Shown here one piece after another: positions 16,451 to 24,752 of a stretch of 64,000 bases of DNA (within the stretch, counting starts at the first letter, position 1; every line of letters starts with the position of its first letter). The position numbers and the translations under genes were made by a program. Under the pieces are notes generated by a model. The model had not been told where the DNA came from. It did not search any database and saw nothing but the letters and a program-made list of their open reading frames with translations. The DNA is taken from contig BPGT01000004.1 of assembly GCA_026003175.1 (NCBI GenBank), forward strand, positions 1-64,000, read 5' to 3'. The stretch is from Armatimonadota bacterium (GTDB lineage: Bacteria > Armatimonadota > HRBIN16).

Positions 16451-16963
16451 ATGACTGAACGTCTGTGGGCACCGTGGAGGATGCAATATGTCTCTTCCGC
16501 GCGGGAGCAGCCGGAAGAGTGCCTCTTTTGCGCGAGAGCAAAGGAATCCTGCTCTGCCGAGAGCCTGGTGCTGTGGCGGAGCACACATGCCTTTATCATA
16601 CTCAACGCGTTTCCCTACACCAATGGTCATCTGATGGTAGCTCCGGTGCGCCATACCGCCGACATGAACGACCTTTCCGATGAAGAGCTCCTAGAGGTGA
16701 TGCGTCTGGTACGCGAAAGCGTCAACCTGTTGCAGGAGGCGTACCGTCCGGACGGCTTTAACATCGGCGTGAACCTTGGCAGAGCAGCTGGGGCGGGCAT
16801 CGTAGACCACATTCACTGGCACATCGTGCCGCGATGGAATGGCGACACTAACTTTATGCCGGTGCTGGCAGACGTGCGTGTCATACCCGATAGTCTGGAA
16901 AACACCTACGCGAAACTCTGTGAAGTGCTGAAACGGCGTGATGGAAATGGACCTGACCCTTGA
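16451..16963 (+). CDS. HIT family nucleotide hydrolase/phosphorylase
   Basis: This 170-aa protein has the histidine triad HIHWHIVPRW at about residues 116-125; the central His attacks the alpha-phosphate. WAPWRMQYV and CLFC at the N-terminus are typical of the Ap4A phosphorylase-like HIT branch, which handles diadenosine polyphosphates or adenylylated compounds. The ATG lies behind AAGGAG. It overlaps the uracil-DNA glycosylase gene by about 20 bp, so the two form an operon from the repeat-borne promoter. Confidence 0.92.
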   Translation: MTERLWAPWRMQYVSSAREQPEECLFCARAKESCSAESLVLWRSTHAFIILNAFPYTNGHLMVAPVRHTADMNDLSDEELLEVMRLVRESVNLLQEAYRPDGFNIGVNLGRAAGAGIVDHIHWHIVPRWNGDTNFMPVLADVRVIPDSLENTYAKLCEVLKRRDGNGPDP

Positions 16964-17603
16964 CCTGTGGGGAGTGGAAAACCCCGAAGAAGAACTGGAG
17001 AAGGTGCGTCAGCAGGCGTTACAATGCACTGCCTGCCGTTTGGCGGAAACGCGAACGCACGTCGTTTTCGGTGAGGGTAATCCACGCGCGCCGCTGGTGT
17101 TTGTCGGCGAGGGACCGGGTGAACACGAAGATGCCACTGGACGCCCCTTCGTCGGGCGAGCAGGCGCACTGCTGGACCAGGCGCTGCGCGAAAACGGTCT
17201 GAGCCGAAAGCATGTGTACATCTGCAACGTGATTAAATGCCGCGCCTCGGTGGTGGAAAACGGGCGCGTGCGTAACCGTCCTCCGTACGCGGATGAAATC
17301 GCCGCCTGCCATCCCTGGCTGGATAAGCAGCTGACTATTATTCAGCCGCTGGTGATTGTCTGTCTGGGCGCGCCAGCCGCCAATACCCTTATCCACAAGA
17401 ACTTCAAGATGACCCAGGAGCGAGGCATCTGGTTCCCCTGCAACTACGCGCGCTACGCGATGGCAACACTTCACCCAGCATACATCCTCCGGCAAGAGGG
17501 GGAGAGCTACCAGCAGAACTACCGCCTGCTCGTTCAGGACATCGCCGCCGCACGACAGAAGGTGATTGAAGCCAAAAAGGAACCCAAAACCACCCTGTTT
17601 TAG
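16941..17603 (+). CDS. udg: Uracil-DNA glycosylase, family 4 (Fe-S type)
   Basis: About 220 aa. Motif 1 is [19 protein letters not shown], motif 2 is [10 protein letters not shown], and cysteines for the [4Fe-4S] cluster occur in [15 protein letters not shown] and AACHPWL. Family 4 enzymes remove uracil from DNA and are common in thermophiles and in lineages lacking Ung. ATG 16941 is favoured; GTG 16938 is possible. It is co-transcribed with the HIT gene. Confidence 0.92.
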   Translation: MEMDLTLDLWGVENPEEELEKVRQQALQCTACRLAETRTHVVFGEGNPRAPLVFVGEGPGEHEDATGRPFVGRAGALLDQALRENGLSRKHVYICNVIKCRASVVENGRVRNRPPYADEIAACHPWLDKQLTIIQPLVIVCLGAPAANTLIHKNFKMTQERGIWFPCNYARYAMATLHPAYILRQEGESYQQNYRLLVQDIAAARQKVIEAKKEPKTTLF

Positions 17604-17639
17604 TCTAAGAAATCGTAGTACTATTGGGGGGGACGTAGT

Positions 17640-17870
17640 ATGACCAAATTGCTGGAACAGGCAATCGCTGAGATCCAGAAGCTGCCTCCCGAGGTGCAGG
17701 ATGCTATCGCTTCTCGTCTCATGGAAGACCTCGTGGATGAGATGTGGTGGGAGAAGCAATTTGCATCTACCTCGAACGAGGAGTGGGACAGAATAGTGAA
17801 GGAGGTAAAGGCAGAAATCGCTCGCGGAGCGACGATAGATTTGGACACCTTTCTAGAAGAGGCTGGGTAG
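17640..17870 (+). CDS. Antitoxin-like small protein (toxin partner decayed)
   Basis: The 76-aa helical protein (IQKLPPEVQDAIASRLMEDL, ...NEEWDRIVKEV, LDTFLEEAG) has the pattern of antitoxins that pair with RelE/HigB-like toxins. The downstream partner survives only as a ~23-codon remnant. GGGGGGGACGTAGT precedes the ATG. It is probably an orphan now. Confidence 0.7.
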   Translation: MTKLLEQAIAEIQKLPPEVQDAIASRLMEDLVDEMWWEKQFASTSNEEWDRIVKEVKAEIARGATIDLDTFLEEAG

Positions 17871-17872
17871 AG

Positions 17873-17941
17873 GTGCTCTCTATAGTCACCGAGGGTTTCC
17901 GTAATCTCTTTGCTGAATTGCCACCAGAGGTGCAAAAACAA
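17873..17941 (+). pseudogene. 5' remnant of a RelE-type toxin gene
   Basis: GTG 17873, two bases after the antitoxin stop, begins LSIVTEGFRNLFAELPPEVQ, matching the first helix of RelE/HigB-like toxins (FRxLFxxLPPEVQ). The frame then enters the promoter region of the vWA gene (TATAAT at 17947-17952). The remaining ~60 residues, including all catalytic residues, are missing. Confidence 0.6.
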
Positions 17942-17978
17942 GACGATATAATAAGAAAACTGCTTTTGGGGGCGAGAT

Positions 17979-19328
17979 ATGGATGCAACGCAGCGCATAG
18001 ACCCGTTGGGGGCACAACCGACGCAACAGATCTCTCCGACCTCTGACCGCACCCAGCAGGTGGCAACGGGGGTTCCCACTGTAATGGGCGTGCCTACGCG
18101 TGCCTTACAGATGGAGTGTATTTTAGGACGTGAGGTGGGCAATGCCTACGGTGGGCGCGAACACCTGCTGGTGGAAATCACCGGTACCAGCGCAGGCATC
18201 GGCAGGAGGCTACCGCTGAATCTGTGTCTGGTGATTGACCGCAGCGGTTCGATGGAGGGCGAGCCGATTGACTACGTGAAACGCGCCTGCGGGTACGTGG
18301 TAGACCTGCTGGACCAGAACGACATCCTCTCTATCATCACTTTCTCGGATAGCGTGGACGTGGTGATGCCCGCGCGCCGCGTAGTGAACAAGACGCTCAT
18401 CAAAGAGCACATCCAGCGCATCGAAATCGGCAACACCACTAACCTCTATGATGGGATGCTGGTCGGCTGTCAGCAGGTGGCGGCGGTGATGAGCGAGCAG
18501 GTACTCACGCGCGTGCTGGTGTTCACCGACGGCGAGCCGACGTCTGGCATTAAGGATTTCGCCTCTATCGTGCAGTTGGCGGCGGAACAGAAAGCGCGTG
18601 GCATCACCATCACCGTGCTGGGCTTCGGTCCCGAGTTCAATGAGGAGTTGCTGGCGGGTATCGCACGGCGCAGTGGGGGCAATTACTACTACATCCAGCG
18701 TCCTGAACTCATCCCCGAGGTGTTCCGCAGGGAGCTGGAACTTCTCATGACCGTTGTGGCGAAAAACGTGCGGCTGATTCTCACTCTGCCTCGCTTCACG
18801 CAGATTCGGCAGGTGTACGGGGCACAGCCCAACCTGCAAGGCAGGGTGGTGGAGATTCCGCAGGTAGACATCGAGCGGGGTGCGGTGGTCACGCAGCTGG
18901 TGGAGATGGACCTGCAGATGCGTCCGCCGGGCAGATACCGTGTGGCGAAGGTCGCGCTGGCATACGATGACACTATCACCGGTAGGGTAGAGCGCATTGA
19001 GGCAGATGCGGTGATGGAGTTCACGCAGGATGTATCTCGCATCCCGCAGAGCATCAACCCGCGCGTGCAGCGCGAGATAGAGATACAGCAACTGTCGCGT
19101 AATCTAGAGCGCACCGTGATGGGCTTAAAGACGCAGCAACTCTCCGCCGCTGAGGCGCGCCAGGAGCTGGAGCGCACGATGGCGATGCTCACCCGGCAGG
19201 GCAGGCTACAGGAAGCACAGGAGATACGGCAGGCTCTCGCCGCGCTTGGCTCCGATGACACGGTGGTGGAGAAAACGCTAATGGGAACCGCTTACTCGCT
19301 GGAGGTGGGAAAGAGTAAACAGCCATGA
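17979..19328 (+). CDS. von Willebrand factor A domain protein (TerY-like)
   Basis: The 449-aa protein has a Thr/Gln-rich start and then a vWA domain from about residue 75. Its MIDAS motif is complete: DRSGSM, the Thr of NTTNLYDG, and the Asp of FTDGEPTSG. A ~100-aa beta-sandwich follows (LILTLPRFTQIRQVYG, ...MRPPGRYRVAKVAL) and a helical end (about 365-430). No signal peptide is seen, so it is cytoplasmic. The stop overlaps the next start by four bases. With the J/FHA, PP2C and kinase genes behind it, it probably forms a phosphorylation-controlled complex, as proposed for TerY-P triads. Confidence 0.9.
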   Translation: MDATQRIDPLGAQPTQQISPTSDRTQQVATGVPTVMGVPTRALQMECILGREVGNAYGGREHLLVEITGTSAGIGRRLPLNLCLVIDRSGSMEGEPIDYVKRACGYVVDLLDQNDILSIITFSDSVDVVMPARRVVNKTLIKEHIQRIEIGNTTNLYDGMLVGCQQVAAVMSEQVLTRVLVFTDGEPTSGIKDFASIVQLAAEQKARGITITVLGFGPEFNEELLAGIARRSGGNYYYIQRPELIPEVFRRELELLMTVVAKNVRLILTLPRFTQIRQVYGAQPNLQGRVVEIPQVDIERGAVVTQLVEMDLQMRPPGRYRVAKVALAYDDTITGRVERIEADAVMEFTQDVSRIPQSINPRVQREIEIQQLSRNLERTVMGLKTQQLSAAEARQELERTMAMLTRQGRLQEAQEIRQALAALGSDDTVVEKTLMGTAYSLEVGKSKQP

Positions 19329-20584
19329 GTACCTTCGACCCACATGAGGACCTGTATGCGCTACTGGAAGTGCCACCCGATGCTTCGGACGAGCTGATAC
19401 GCGAGCAATACCGCAAGCTCGTGCAGCAGTACCTGTGGGACCGCGAGAAGTTCGCCCGGCTCAACCACGCTTTTGAGGTGCTCAGCAACCCCGAGCTGCG
19501 GGCAGAGTACGACAAGCAGGCAGCTATCGCTCGCCCACGCCCCAGCCCCGACGTGCTGGCAACTGCCCCGCCAGCACCACCTGCTGCCGAAGTGGCTCCA
19601 ACGGTCATCGGCGCACCTGTGCAAGACCTGCTGGCGACCCAGCAGATAGCCGACCTGCAACGCACTCAGATGGGGGTGCGCGTCACGTGCCCCGTGTGCA
19701 AAACCGAGACCTCCGCGATAGATGGCTACTGCGAGGAGTGCGGCTTCGCTTTGGAAGGAGCGGAAGCGGTGCAGGAGATTCCTTCGCTGGAGGTACCCGA
19801 GCTGCCTACGCTGGTAGACGCGCTGGGCAACGTGTACACTCTGCGCCCCGGCGTGAACACCGTCGGACGGTTGAACGCGGACGTGTTGCTGAGTGACCCC
19901 AGCGTGTCACGGAGTCATGCCCGTATTATCGTGCAGAACGGTGCTGTGACCATCGAAGACGTGGGCAGCACCAACGGCACGTTCGTCAACGGGCAAAAGC
20001 TGACCCCGCAGGTGGCGGTTCCTCTCAGCGATGGGGCAGAGGTCACCTTTGGCGGCACAAAACTCACCGTGCGGATACCGGGTGCTGCTGCTCCACCGAC
20101 GACAGAGCCAACCCTTGCTGTATCTGCGCCCGTGACTCAAACGTTGACGGTGACGGCAGAGGAGGAGGCTGCTGCGGGCTCGGCGCAGGAAGAGGAAGCG
20201 GAAGTGGTGGCTTACTGGTGCAGCGACGACGGCACGATGCGAGTGCCCCTGTCGCCGGGCATATACACCATCGGACGCAGGCCGAGCAACCATATCGTTA
20301 TCCCTGATCCCTACGTCTCCGGCAACCATGCCATCCTGCTGGTAGAACCGGACCTGGTGAACATCGAGGATGTGGGCAGCACCAACGGCACATTCGTGGA
20401 TGACACCAAGCTGATACCGCATGTGACGGCGCCCTTACCGTTCGGGGTGAAGGTGCAGATAGGGCAGGGTACTTACCATCTGGAGGAGGCGGAAAAGCGC
20501 ACTGTAGAGGAACCACCCCCGGAAAGTGCGCACGAAGAGGAGAAGGCAGTCGTAGCGGGAGAGGGCGATGCAGAGCAACCATAG
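19325..20584 (+). CDS. J-like/zinc-ribbon/double-FHA adaptor protein
   Basis: Order over 419 aa: a J-domain-like N-terminus (residues 8-63, DLYALLEVPPDASDELIREQ and LNHAFEVLSNPELRAEYDK), a zinc ribbon at about 122-143 (CPVCKTE, CEECGF), FHA1 at ~165-250 (VGRLNADVLLSDPSVSRSHA, DVGSTNGTFVNG), an acidic linker, and FHA2 at ~300-390 (IGRRPSNHIVIPDPYVSGNH, DVGSTNGTFVDD). The HPD tripeptide that activates DnaK is absent (YLWDREK instead), so it is a scaffold, not a co-chaperone. The FHA domains should bind phosphothreonine made by the kinase encoded two genes downstream. Confidence 0.9.
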   Translation: MSTFDPHEDLYALLEVPPDASDELIREQYRKLVQQYLWDREKFARLNHAFEVLSNPELRAEYDKQAAIARPRPSPDVLATAPPAPPAAEVAPTVIGAPVQDLLATQQIADLQRTQMGVRVTCPVCKTETSAIDGYCEECGFALEGAEAVQEIPSLEVPELPTLVDALGNVYTLRPGVNTVGRLNADVLLSDPSVSRSHARIIVQNGAVTIEDVGSTNGTFVNGQKLTPQVAVPLSDGAEVTFGGTKLTVRIPGAAAPPTTEPTLAVSAPVTQTLTVTAEEEAAAGSAQEEEAEVVAYWCSDDGTMRVPLSPGIYTIGRRPSNHIVIPDPYVSGNHAILLVEPDLVNIEDVGSTNGTFVDDTKLIPHVTAPLPFGVKVQIGQGTYHLEEAEKRTVEEPPPESAHEEEKAVVAGEGDAEQP

Positions 20585-21467
20585 CGGACAACAGGTCAAC
20601 GAGGAGATAGAGATTACCGCCAAGTTCCGGCGTAACGAACTACTGGCGACGCCCCGGCGCGAGCCGAAAGCACAGCCGGAAGTGGTGCCGTTTGTGCGCT
20701 TTGGGGCAAAGACCGACCTCGGCAACGTGCGTGAGAACAACGAGGATAAATTCGATTTCTTTGAGCCCACCGAGCCGACCCTGTTGGCGGAGCGTGGAAG
20801 CGTGTACGCGGTGTGCGATGGCATGGGTGGGCACAGCGCAGGGCAAATCGCCAGTGAGCTGGCTTTGAAGACATTCCTGAAAGCGTATTATGATCTGGAA
20901 CTGCCCGATATCGACACCGCCCTGACGTTCGCAGTGCAGGCAGCCAACGCCCTGGTGCGCGAGGCGGCACAATCCATCCCCGGCAGGCGTGGCATGGGCA
21001 CAACGCTCACCGCTGTCGCGCTCTGCGAAGGGGACGCGCATATCGTGCATGTCGGGGATAGCCGATGCTACCTGGTACGTGGCGAGGTGATAGAACAGGT
21101 TACCGAGGACCATTCCTACGTGATGGAGCAGGTGCGGCAAGGGTTACTGACGCTGGAGGAGGCGCAATACTCGCCTTACCGCAACGTGATTACCCGTTCC
21201 ATCGGCATGGACGCAGTGGAACCCGATATCTATCGCGTGCCTTTGCAGGCGGGCGACAGATTGGTACTCTGCACCGACGGGCTAACCACGCACGTCTCCG
21301 ATGAACACATTGCGGAGGTGGTGCGCACCCATTCGCCTTCCGCTGCCGCGCAGCGGCTGGTGGAGATGGCTTTGGAAGAGGGTGGTTCGGACAATGTGAC
21401 GGTAATGGTGGTGCAGGTGCTGGAGCTGCTTACATGGGAAAAGGCGCAGCAGATTGGCTGGGTGTAA
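20568..21467 (+). CDS. PP2C-type Ser/Thr phosphatase
   Basis: The 299-aa protein shows the PPM motifs: DLGNVRENNEDKF, VCDGMGGHSAGQIAS, HVGDSRCYLVRG, TEDHSYV, LCTDGLTTHVSDEHI and GGSDNVTVMVV. The Asp residues bind the two metals, so it should be active. It is cytoplasmic. The first ~45 residues are an extra charged leader. It overlaps the FHA gene by 17 bp and is followed after three bases by the kinase gene: a phosphatase/kinase pair that sets the phosphorylation state of the vWA/FHA partners. Confidence 0.93.
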   Translation: MQSNHSGQQVNEEIEITAKFRRNELLATPRREPKAQPEVVPFVRFGAKTDLGNVRENNEDKFDFFEPTEPTLLAERGSVYAVCDGMGGHSAGQIASELALKTFLKAYYDLELPDIDTALTFAVQAANALVREAAQSIPGRRGMGTTLTAVALCEGDAHIVHVGDSRCYLVRGEVIEQVTEDHSYVMEQVRQGLLTLEEAQYSPYRNVITRSIGMDAVEPDIYRVPLQAGDRLVLCTDGLTTHVSDEHIAEVVRTHSPSAAAQRLVEMALEEGGSDNVTVMVVQVLELLTWEKAQQIGWV

Positions 21468-21470
21468 CGG

Positions 21471-23144
21471 ATGACCTCTTCGGTGAATACGCTGGGCAAA
21501 TATCAGATTGTGCGCGAAATCGCCCGCAGCAACGATATCGTGTGGGAGGCAGTGGACCCCGAGCTGGGTCGGCGCGTGGCGATTAAGGAGCTGAATCTGC
21601 CCGAAGGCGTCACCGAAGCGCAAAAGCAGGAACGCATCAACCGATTCCTGCGCGAGGCGAAGGCAGCGGGGCGGCTCAGCCATCCCAATATCGTAACCAT
21701 CCACGAGGTAGGCATCGACAACGGGCGGCACTACATCGTGATGGAGTATCTGGAAGGGGAGAACCTGCGCGAACGGTTGCAACGCCAGGGGGCTATCCCT
21801 CTTAAGGAAGCGGTGGACATTACACTACAAGTGCTGTCCGCGCTGGAACACGCGCACCGGATGGGTGTGGTGCATCGTGACATCAAACCCGAAAACATCC
21901 ACCTTCTGCCCGGTGGTCTGGTGAAGCTCACTGATTTCGGCATTGCCCGCATCGTTTTTGAGCCGAATATCACTATCGACGGGCAGATATTCGGCACGCC
22001 CAGCTATATGTCTCCTGAGCAGATAGAAGGCGGGGAAATAGATCAGCGCACGGACATCTTCTCGCTGGGTGTGGTGCTGTACGAGATGCTCACCGGACGC
22101 AAGCCTTTCACCGGTGAAAGCATCGTTACTATCACCTACAACATCATGCACAAAGAGCCGACGCCGCCACCCGGCGTGCCGTACGGTATCGAACGGGTTC
22201 TGACGCGCGCGATGGCGAAGCGACCGGGTGACCGCTACGCTTCTGCCCGTGAGATGGCGGAAGATCTGAAGCGTGCGATGGAGCCGGGGGCACTGGTCAT
22301 GCCTGCGCCGCCTCCGGTGGTAGCCTCTCCCCCTGCTGGAGGGTCTCCCGGTGCATCTTCGTTGCCACCCTTGCTGAATCCGGTGCCAAACCCTGCACCA
22401 GCCGGGGGGCAGGTTTCCTCGCTCCCCCGGGTGCAGAAGAAGCCTCCACCGCCCCTGCCCAAGCCGCGCGAGCCGTGGCTGTCTCCAAGGGAGAGTGAAG
22501 CCATGAAGCAGATGCTGCTGGTGCTGTTTCTCGGTTTGCTCATCGTGCTGATTGCTTACGGCATCAACGTCGCCTACGAGCGGTATGCCGAGCTGCAGCG
22601 CATGGAGATGCTCAGCACGCAGATGAGCGACGGGGTGAAGCTGGCGCAAGCGGGCAACTATCGTGAGGCGCTGGCTCGGTTTGTGAACGTGTATCAGAAC
22701 GCGAGGTCTGCGGAGGTGCGCGCGGTAGCCGCTCGCAACGCTGCTGTATGTCTGGTGCACCTCGGAGATGAAGCTCTGCAAGCAGGGCGAGCCGACCTCG
22801 CTTTGCAGTACTATCAGCAGGCAATGCAGTATGACCCCAGCTCCGTTGCTGCCCGTCAGAGAGTGGACCAGGTTTCCCGAATGTACTCGGGCAGTGTGGA
22901 CATCACACCACCGATTGCTCCTCCTCCTGCCGTCCGCTCGAACGGCTCTTCGCCGGAGCTTCCTCCTCGTCCACGCGGCAACGAGCCGCTGGCGGTGGAG
23001 CTGTATATGCGTGGGTTGGAAGCCTACCAGCGCGGCGACCGCCTCACAGCGGTAGACCTGTGGCAGAAAGCCATTCAAGCTGCGCCCGGCTCTGAGACGG
23101 CGCGCCTGGCGATGGAGTCTATTCAACAGCTGACCGCGAGATAA
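21471..23144 (+). CDS. Membrane Ser/Thr protein kinase with TPR-like extracytoplasmic domain
   Basis: In this 557-aa protein the kinase domain (residues 10-270) has VAIKEL (ATP-binding Lys), HRDIKPENIHLL (catalytic loop), TDFGIAR and SPEQ. The glycine loop is unusual: ARSNDIVW replaces GxGxxGxV, so nucleotide binding may differ. A Pro-rich linker (280-340), one membrane helix (about 345-366) and TPR-like repeats (380-550, e.g. LALQYYQQAMQYDPSS) follow. It is a PknB-like receptor kinase and the last gene of the vWA/FHA/PP2C operon. Confidence 0.93.
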   Translation: MTSSVNTLGKYQIVREIARSNDIVWEAVDPELGRRVAIKELNLPEGVTEAQKQERINRFLREAKAAGRLSHPNIVTIHEVGIDNGRHYIVMEYLEGENLRERLQRQGAIPLKEAVDITLQVLSALEHAHRMGVVHRDIKPENIHLLPGGLVKLTDFGIARIVFEPNITIDGQIFGTPSYMSPEQIEGGEIDQRTDIFSLGVVLYEMLTGRKPFTGESIVTITYNIMHKEPTPPPGVPYGIERVLTRAMAKRPGDRYASAREMAEDLKRAMEPGALVMPAPPPVVASPPAGGSPGASSLPPLLNPVPNPAPAGGQVSSLPRVQKKPPPPLPKPREPWLSPRESEAMKQMLLVLFLGLLIVLIAYGINVAYERYAELQRMEMLSTQMSDGVKLAQAGNYREALARFVNVYQNARSAEVRAVAARNAAVCLVHLGDEALQAGRADLALQYYQQAMQYDPSSVAARQRVDQVSRMYSGSVDITPPIAPPPAVRSNGSSPELPPRPRGNEPLAVELYMRGLEAYQRGDRLTAVDLWQKAIQAAPGSETARLAMESIQQLTAR

Positions 23145-23229
23145 ACGGAAGTCGTTATGCCGAAGGAGGTACGTTTTAAGGGTTAAGGTCACGCTGTTCC
23201 CCGATGTTCATCCCGATGCAGGTGACCTC

Positions 23230-24198
23230 TTATACCTTCACCGCCTTTCCTGTCTCCGCAGAGCGGAACGCTGCCTCGATGATCTGGATAGCCTTGCGCA
23301 CCTCTTCCGGTTTGACCGCCAGTTCTGCGCCCTCGTTCAGCACGGCGGAGATGTTCTGGTAGTAGCTCTGCCAAGAGGAGGGGATCTTGTCAAAGCGCAT
23401 TTCGGTCTTGATACCGTTGACCTCAGTGCGCAAACGGAACTGGTCATCCCAGCCTTCCAGCAACAGCGCGCCTTTCTCGCCGCGCACGTGCCAGCGCGGG
23501 CGGGCTATCCACGAGATACACCCCACTTCTATCTCGCCCACCAGCCCGTTCTTAAAGCGTATCATCACCTTCGCGAAGGTATCTACATCCACGTTCCACA
23601 CGCGGCTTTCTATCTGGGCGAACACGGTATCGGGGTCGCTTTTCGCCAGCTGCACCATCTGGTCGGTAAGGTGTGCGCCCCAGTCGTATAACATCCCGCC
23701 CCCATGCTTCTTATGAGCACGCCATCCTCCGGGCTGACCATAACCATCCACGCAGCTGGCAACCTGGAAGACCTCGCCCAGCATTCCCTGTTCGATAACG
23801 TATTTCACCGTGACGTAATCGCTGTCCCAGCGGCGGTTCTGGAACACGGAGAGTATTTTGCCCGCTTTCTTCGCCGCGGCAATCATCGCGTCCGCTTCTG
23901 CCACGTTCAGGCACATCACTTTCTCGGTAACTACGTGCTTACCCGCCTCCAGTGCAGCAATCGCCATCGGCGCGTGGGTATCATGCGGTGTTACCAGAAC
24001 CACCAAATCCACCTTTTCATCTGCCAGCACCTCTTCGTAGCTGGCAAAGGTTTTCACGCCCCAGTCCTCCTGCGCCGCCTTGCGCCTCTCAGGGTCGATG
24101 TCGCATACAGCGTATAGCTGCAGACCGGGTGTTTTGCTAATGTCCGAGCAATGGTATTTGCCCATGCCGTAGCCTACTACTGCTACTCTGGTGCTCAT
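23230..24198 (-). CDS. Gfo/Idh/MocA family oxidoreductase
   Basis: The 322-aa product has an N-terminal Rossmann fold (VAVVGYGMGKYHCSDISK, VCDIDPERR, VTPHDTHAPM, EAGKHVVTEKVMCL) with the conserved EK, and the GFO_IDH_MocA C-domain (YDWGAHLTDQMVQL). It is an NAD(P)-dependent dehydrogenase acting on a sugar or cyclitol; the substrate is unknown. ATG 24198 follows AGGAGG by eight bases and begins the Rossmann strand, so a longer frame is rejected. It is a single gene, divergent from cdd. Confidence 0.92.
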   Translation of the reverse strand: MSTRVAVVGYGMGKYHCSDISKTPGLQLYAVCDIDPERRKAAQEDWGVKTFASYEEVLADEKVDLVVLVTPHDTHAPMAIAALEAGKHVVTEKVMCLNVAEADAMIAAAKKAGKILSVFQNRRWDSDYVTVKYVIEQGMLGEVFQVASCVDGYGQPGGWRAHKKHGGGMLYDWGAHLTDQMVQLAKSDPDTVFAQIESRVWNVDVDTFAKVMIRFKNGLVGEIEVGCISWIARPRWHVRGEKGALLLEGWDDQFRLRTEVNGIKTEMRFDKIPSSWQSYYQNISAVLNEGAELAVKPEEVRKAIQIIEAAFRSAETGKAVKV

Positions 24199-24248
24199 CC
24201 TCTTCGCCTCCTGAGGTTCATTGCTACTCTGTTTTTCGAGCAACAGGG

Positions 24249-24277
24249 TAAACATCCTCTCATGACTAAAGTATAAT
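24249..24277 (+). promoter_or_regulatory. Promoter of cdd-mtlD
   Basis: TAAACA (24249-24254), 17-bp spacer, perfect TATAAT (24272-24277), 39 bp before the GTG start of cdd, with GGGGGA as ribosome site. Confidence 0.7.
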
Positions 24278-24315
24278 AGCAGGTAGGTTAAGGCACTCAA
24301 TCGGGGGATACGCGA

Positions 24316-24750
24316 GTGAATATCGAATCCCTGCGGGACAAGTTACTGGCGGCAGCGCAAGAGGCTCGCCACCGTGCCTATGCACCTTATTCGGGCTACA
24401 CCGTGGGGGCGTCGGTGTGCAGTGAAGATGGACGCATCTTCACCGGCGCAAACGTGGAGAACGCCAGCTATGGCTTGAGCATCTGCGCGGAGCGGGTGGC
24501 ACTATTCCGTGCGGCAAATGAGGGAGCACGGCGCATCGTCGCCGTAGCAGTGGTCACGCGCGATGGTGGTACGCCGTGCGGTGCATGTCGGCAAGTGTTG
24601 TCCGAATTCGCCGATGGCGATGCTGTGGTGTGGTGCGCATCGGAGGAAACAGTAGTGGAAGAATATCATTTGTCAGACCTGCTACCGTTCGCTTTTCATC
24701 TACCATCGCAGCCATCCGGCGAGGATGAACTGATAATGGGAGGGATGTAG
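24316..24750 (+). CDS. cdd: Cytidine deaminase
   Basis: This 144-aa, tetrameric-type cytidine deaminase has NVENASYGLSICAERVALF (zinc Cys and catalytic Glu) and TPCGACRQVLSEF (two zinc Cys). It converts cytidine and deoxycytidine to uridine forms in pyrimidine salvage. The GTG at 24316 follows GGGGGATACGCGA. The stop is two bases before mtlD, so they share a transcript although the pathways differ. Confidence 0.95.
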   Translation: MNIESLRDKLLAAAQEARHRAYAPYSGYTVGASVCSEDGRIFTGANVENASYGLSICAERVALFRAANEGARRIVAVAVVTRDGGTPCGACRQVLSEFADGDAVVWCASEETVVEEYHLSDLLPFAFHLPSQPSGEDELIMGGM

Positions 24751-24752
24751 AC

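Noticed and set aside
17924-17952. Complete promoter for the vWA operon
   Set aside because: The TATAAT at 17947 is clear but no acceptable -35 lies 16-18 bp upstream, so only the -10 is mentioned.
21825-23192. 455-codon open frame on the minus strand
   Set aside because: Shadow of the kinase gene on the other strand, with no family motifs or start site.
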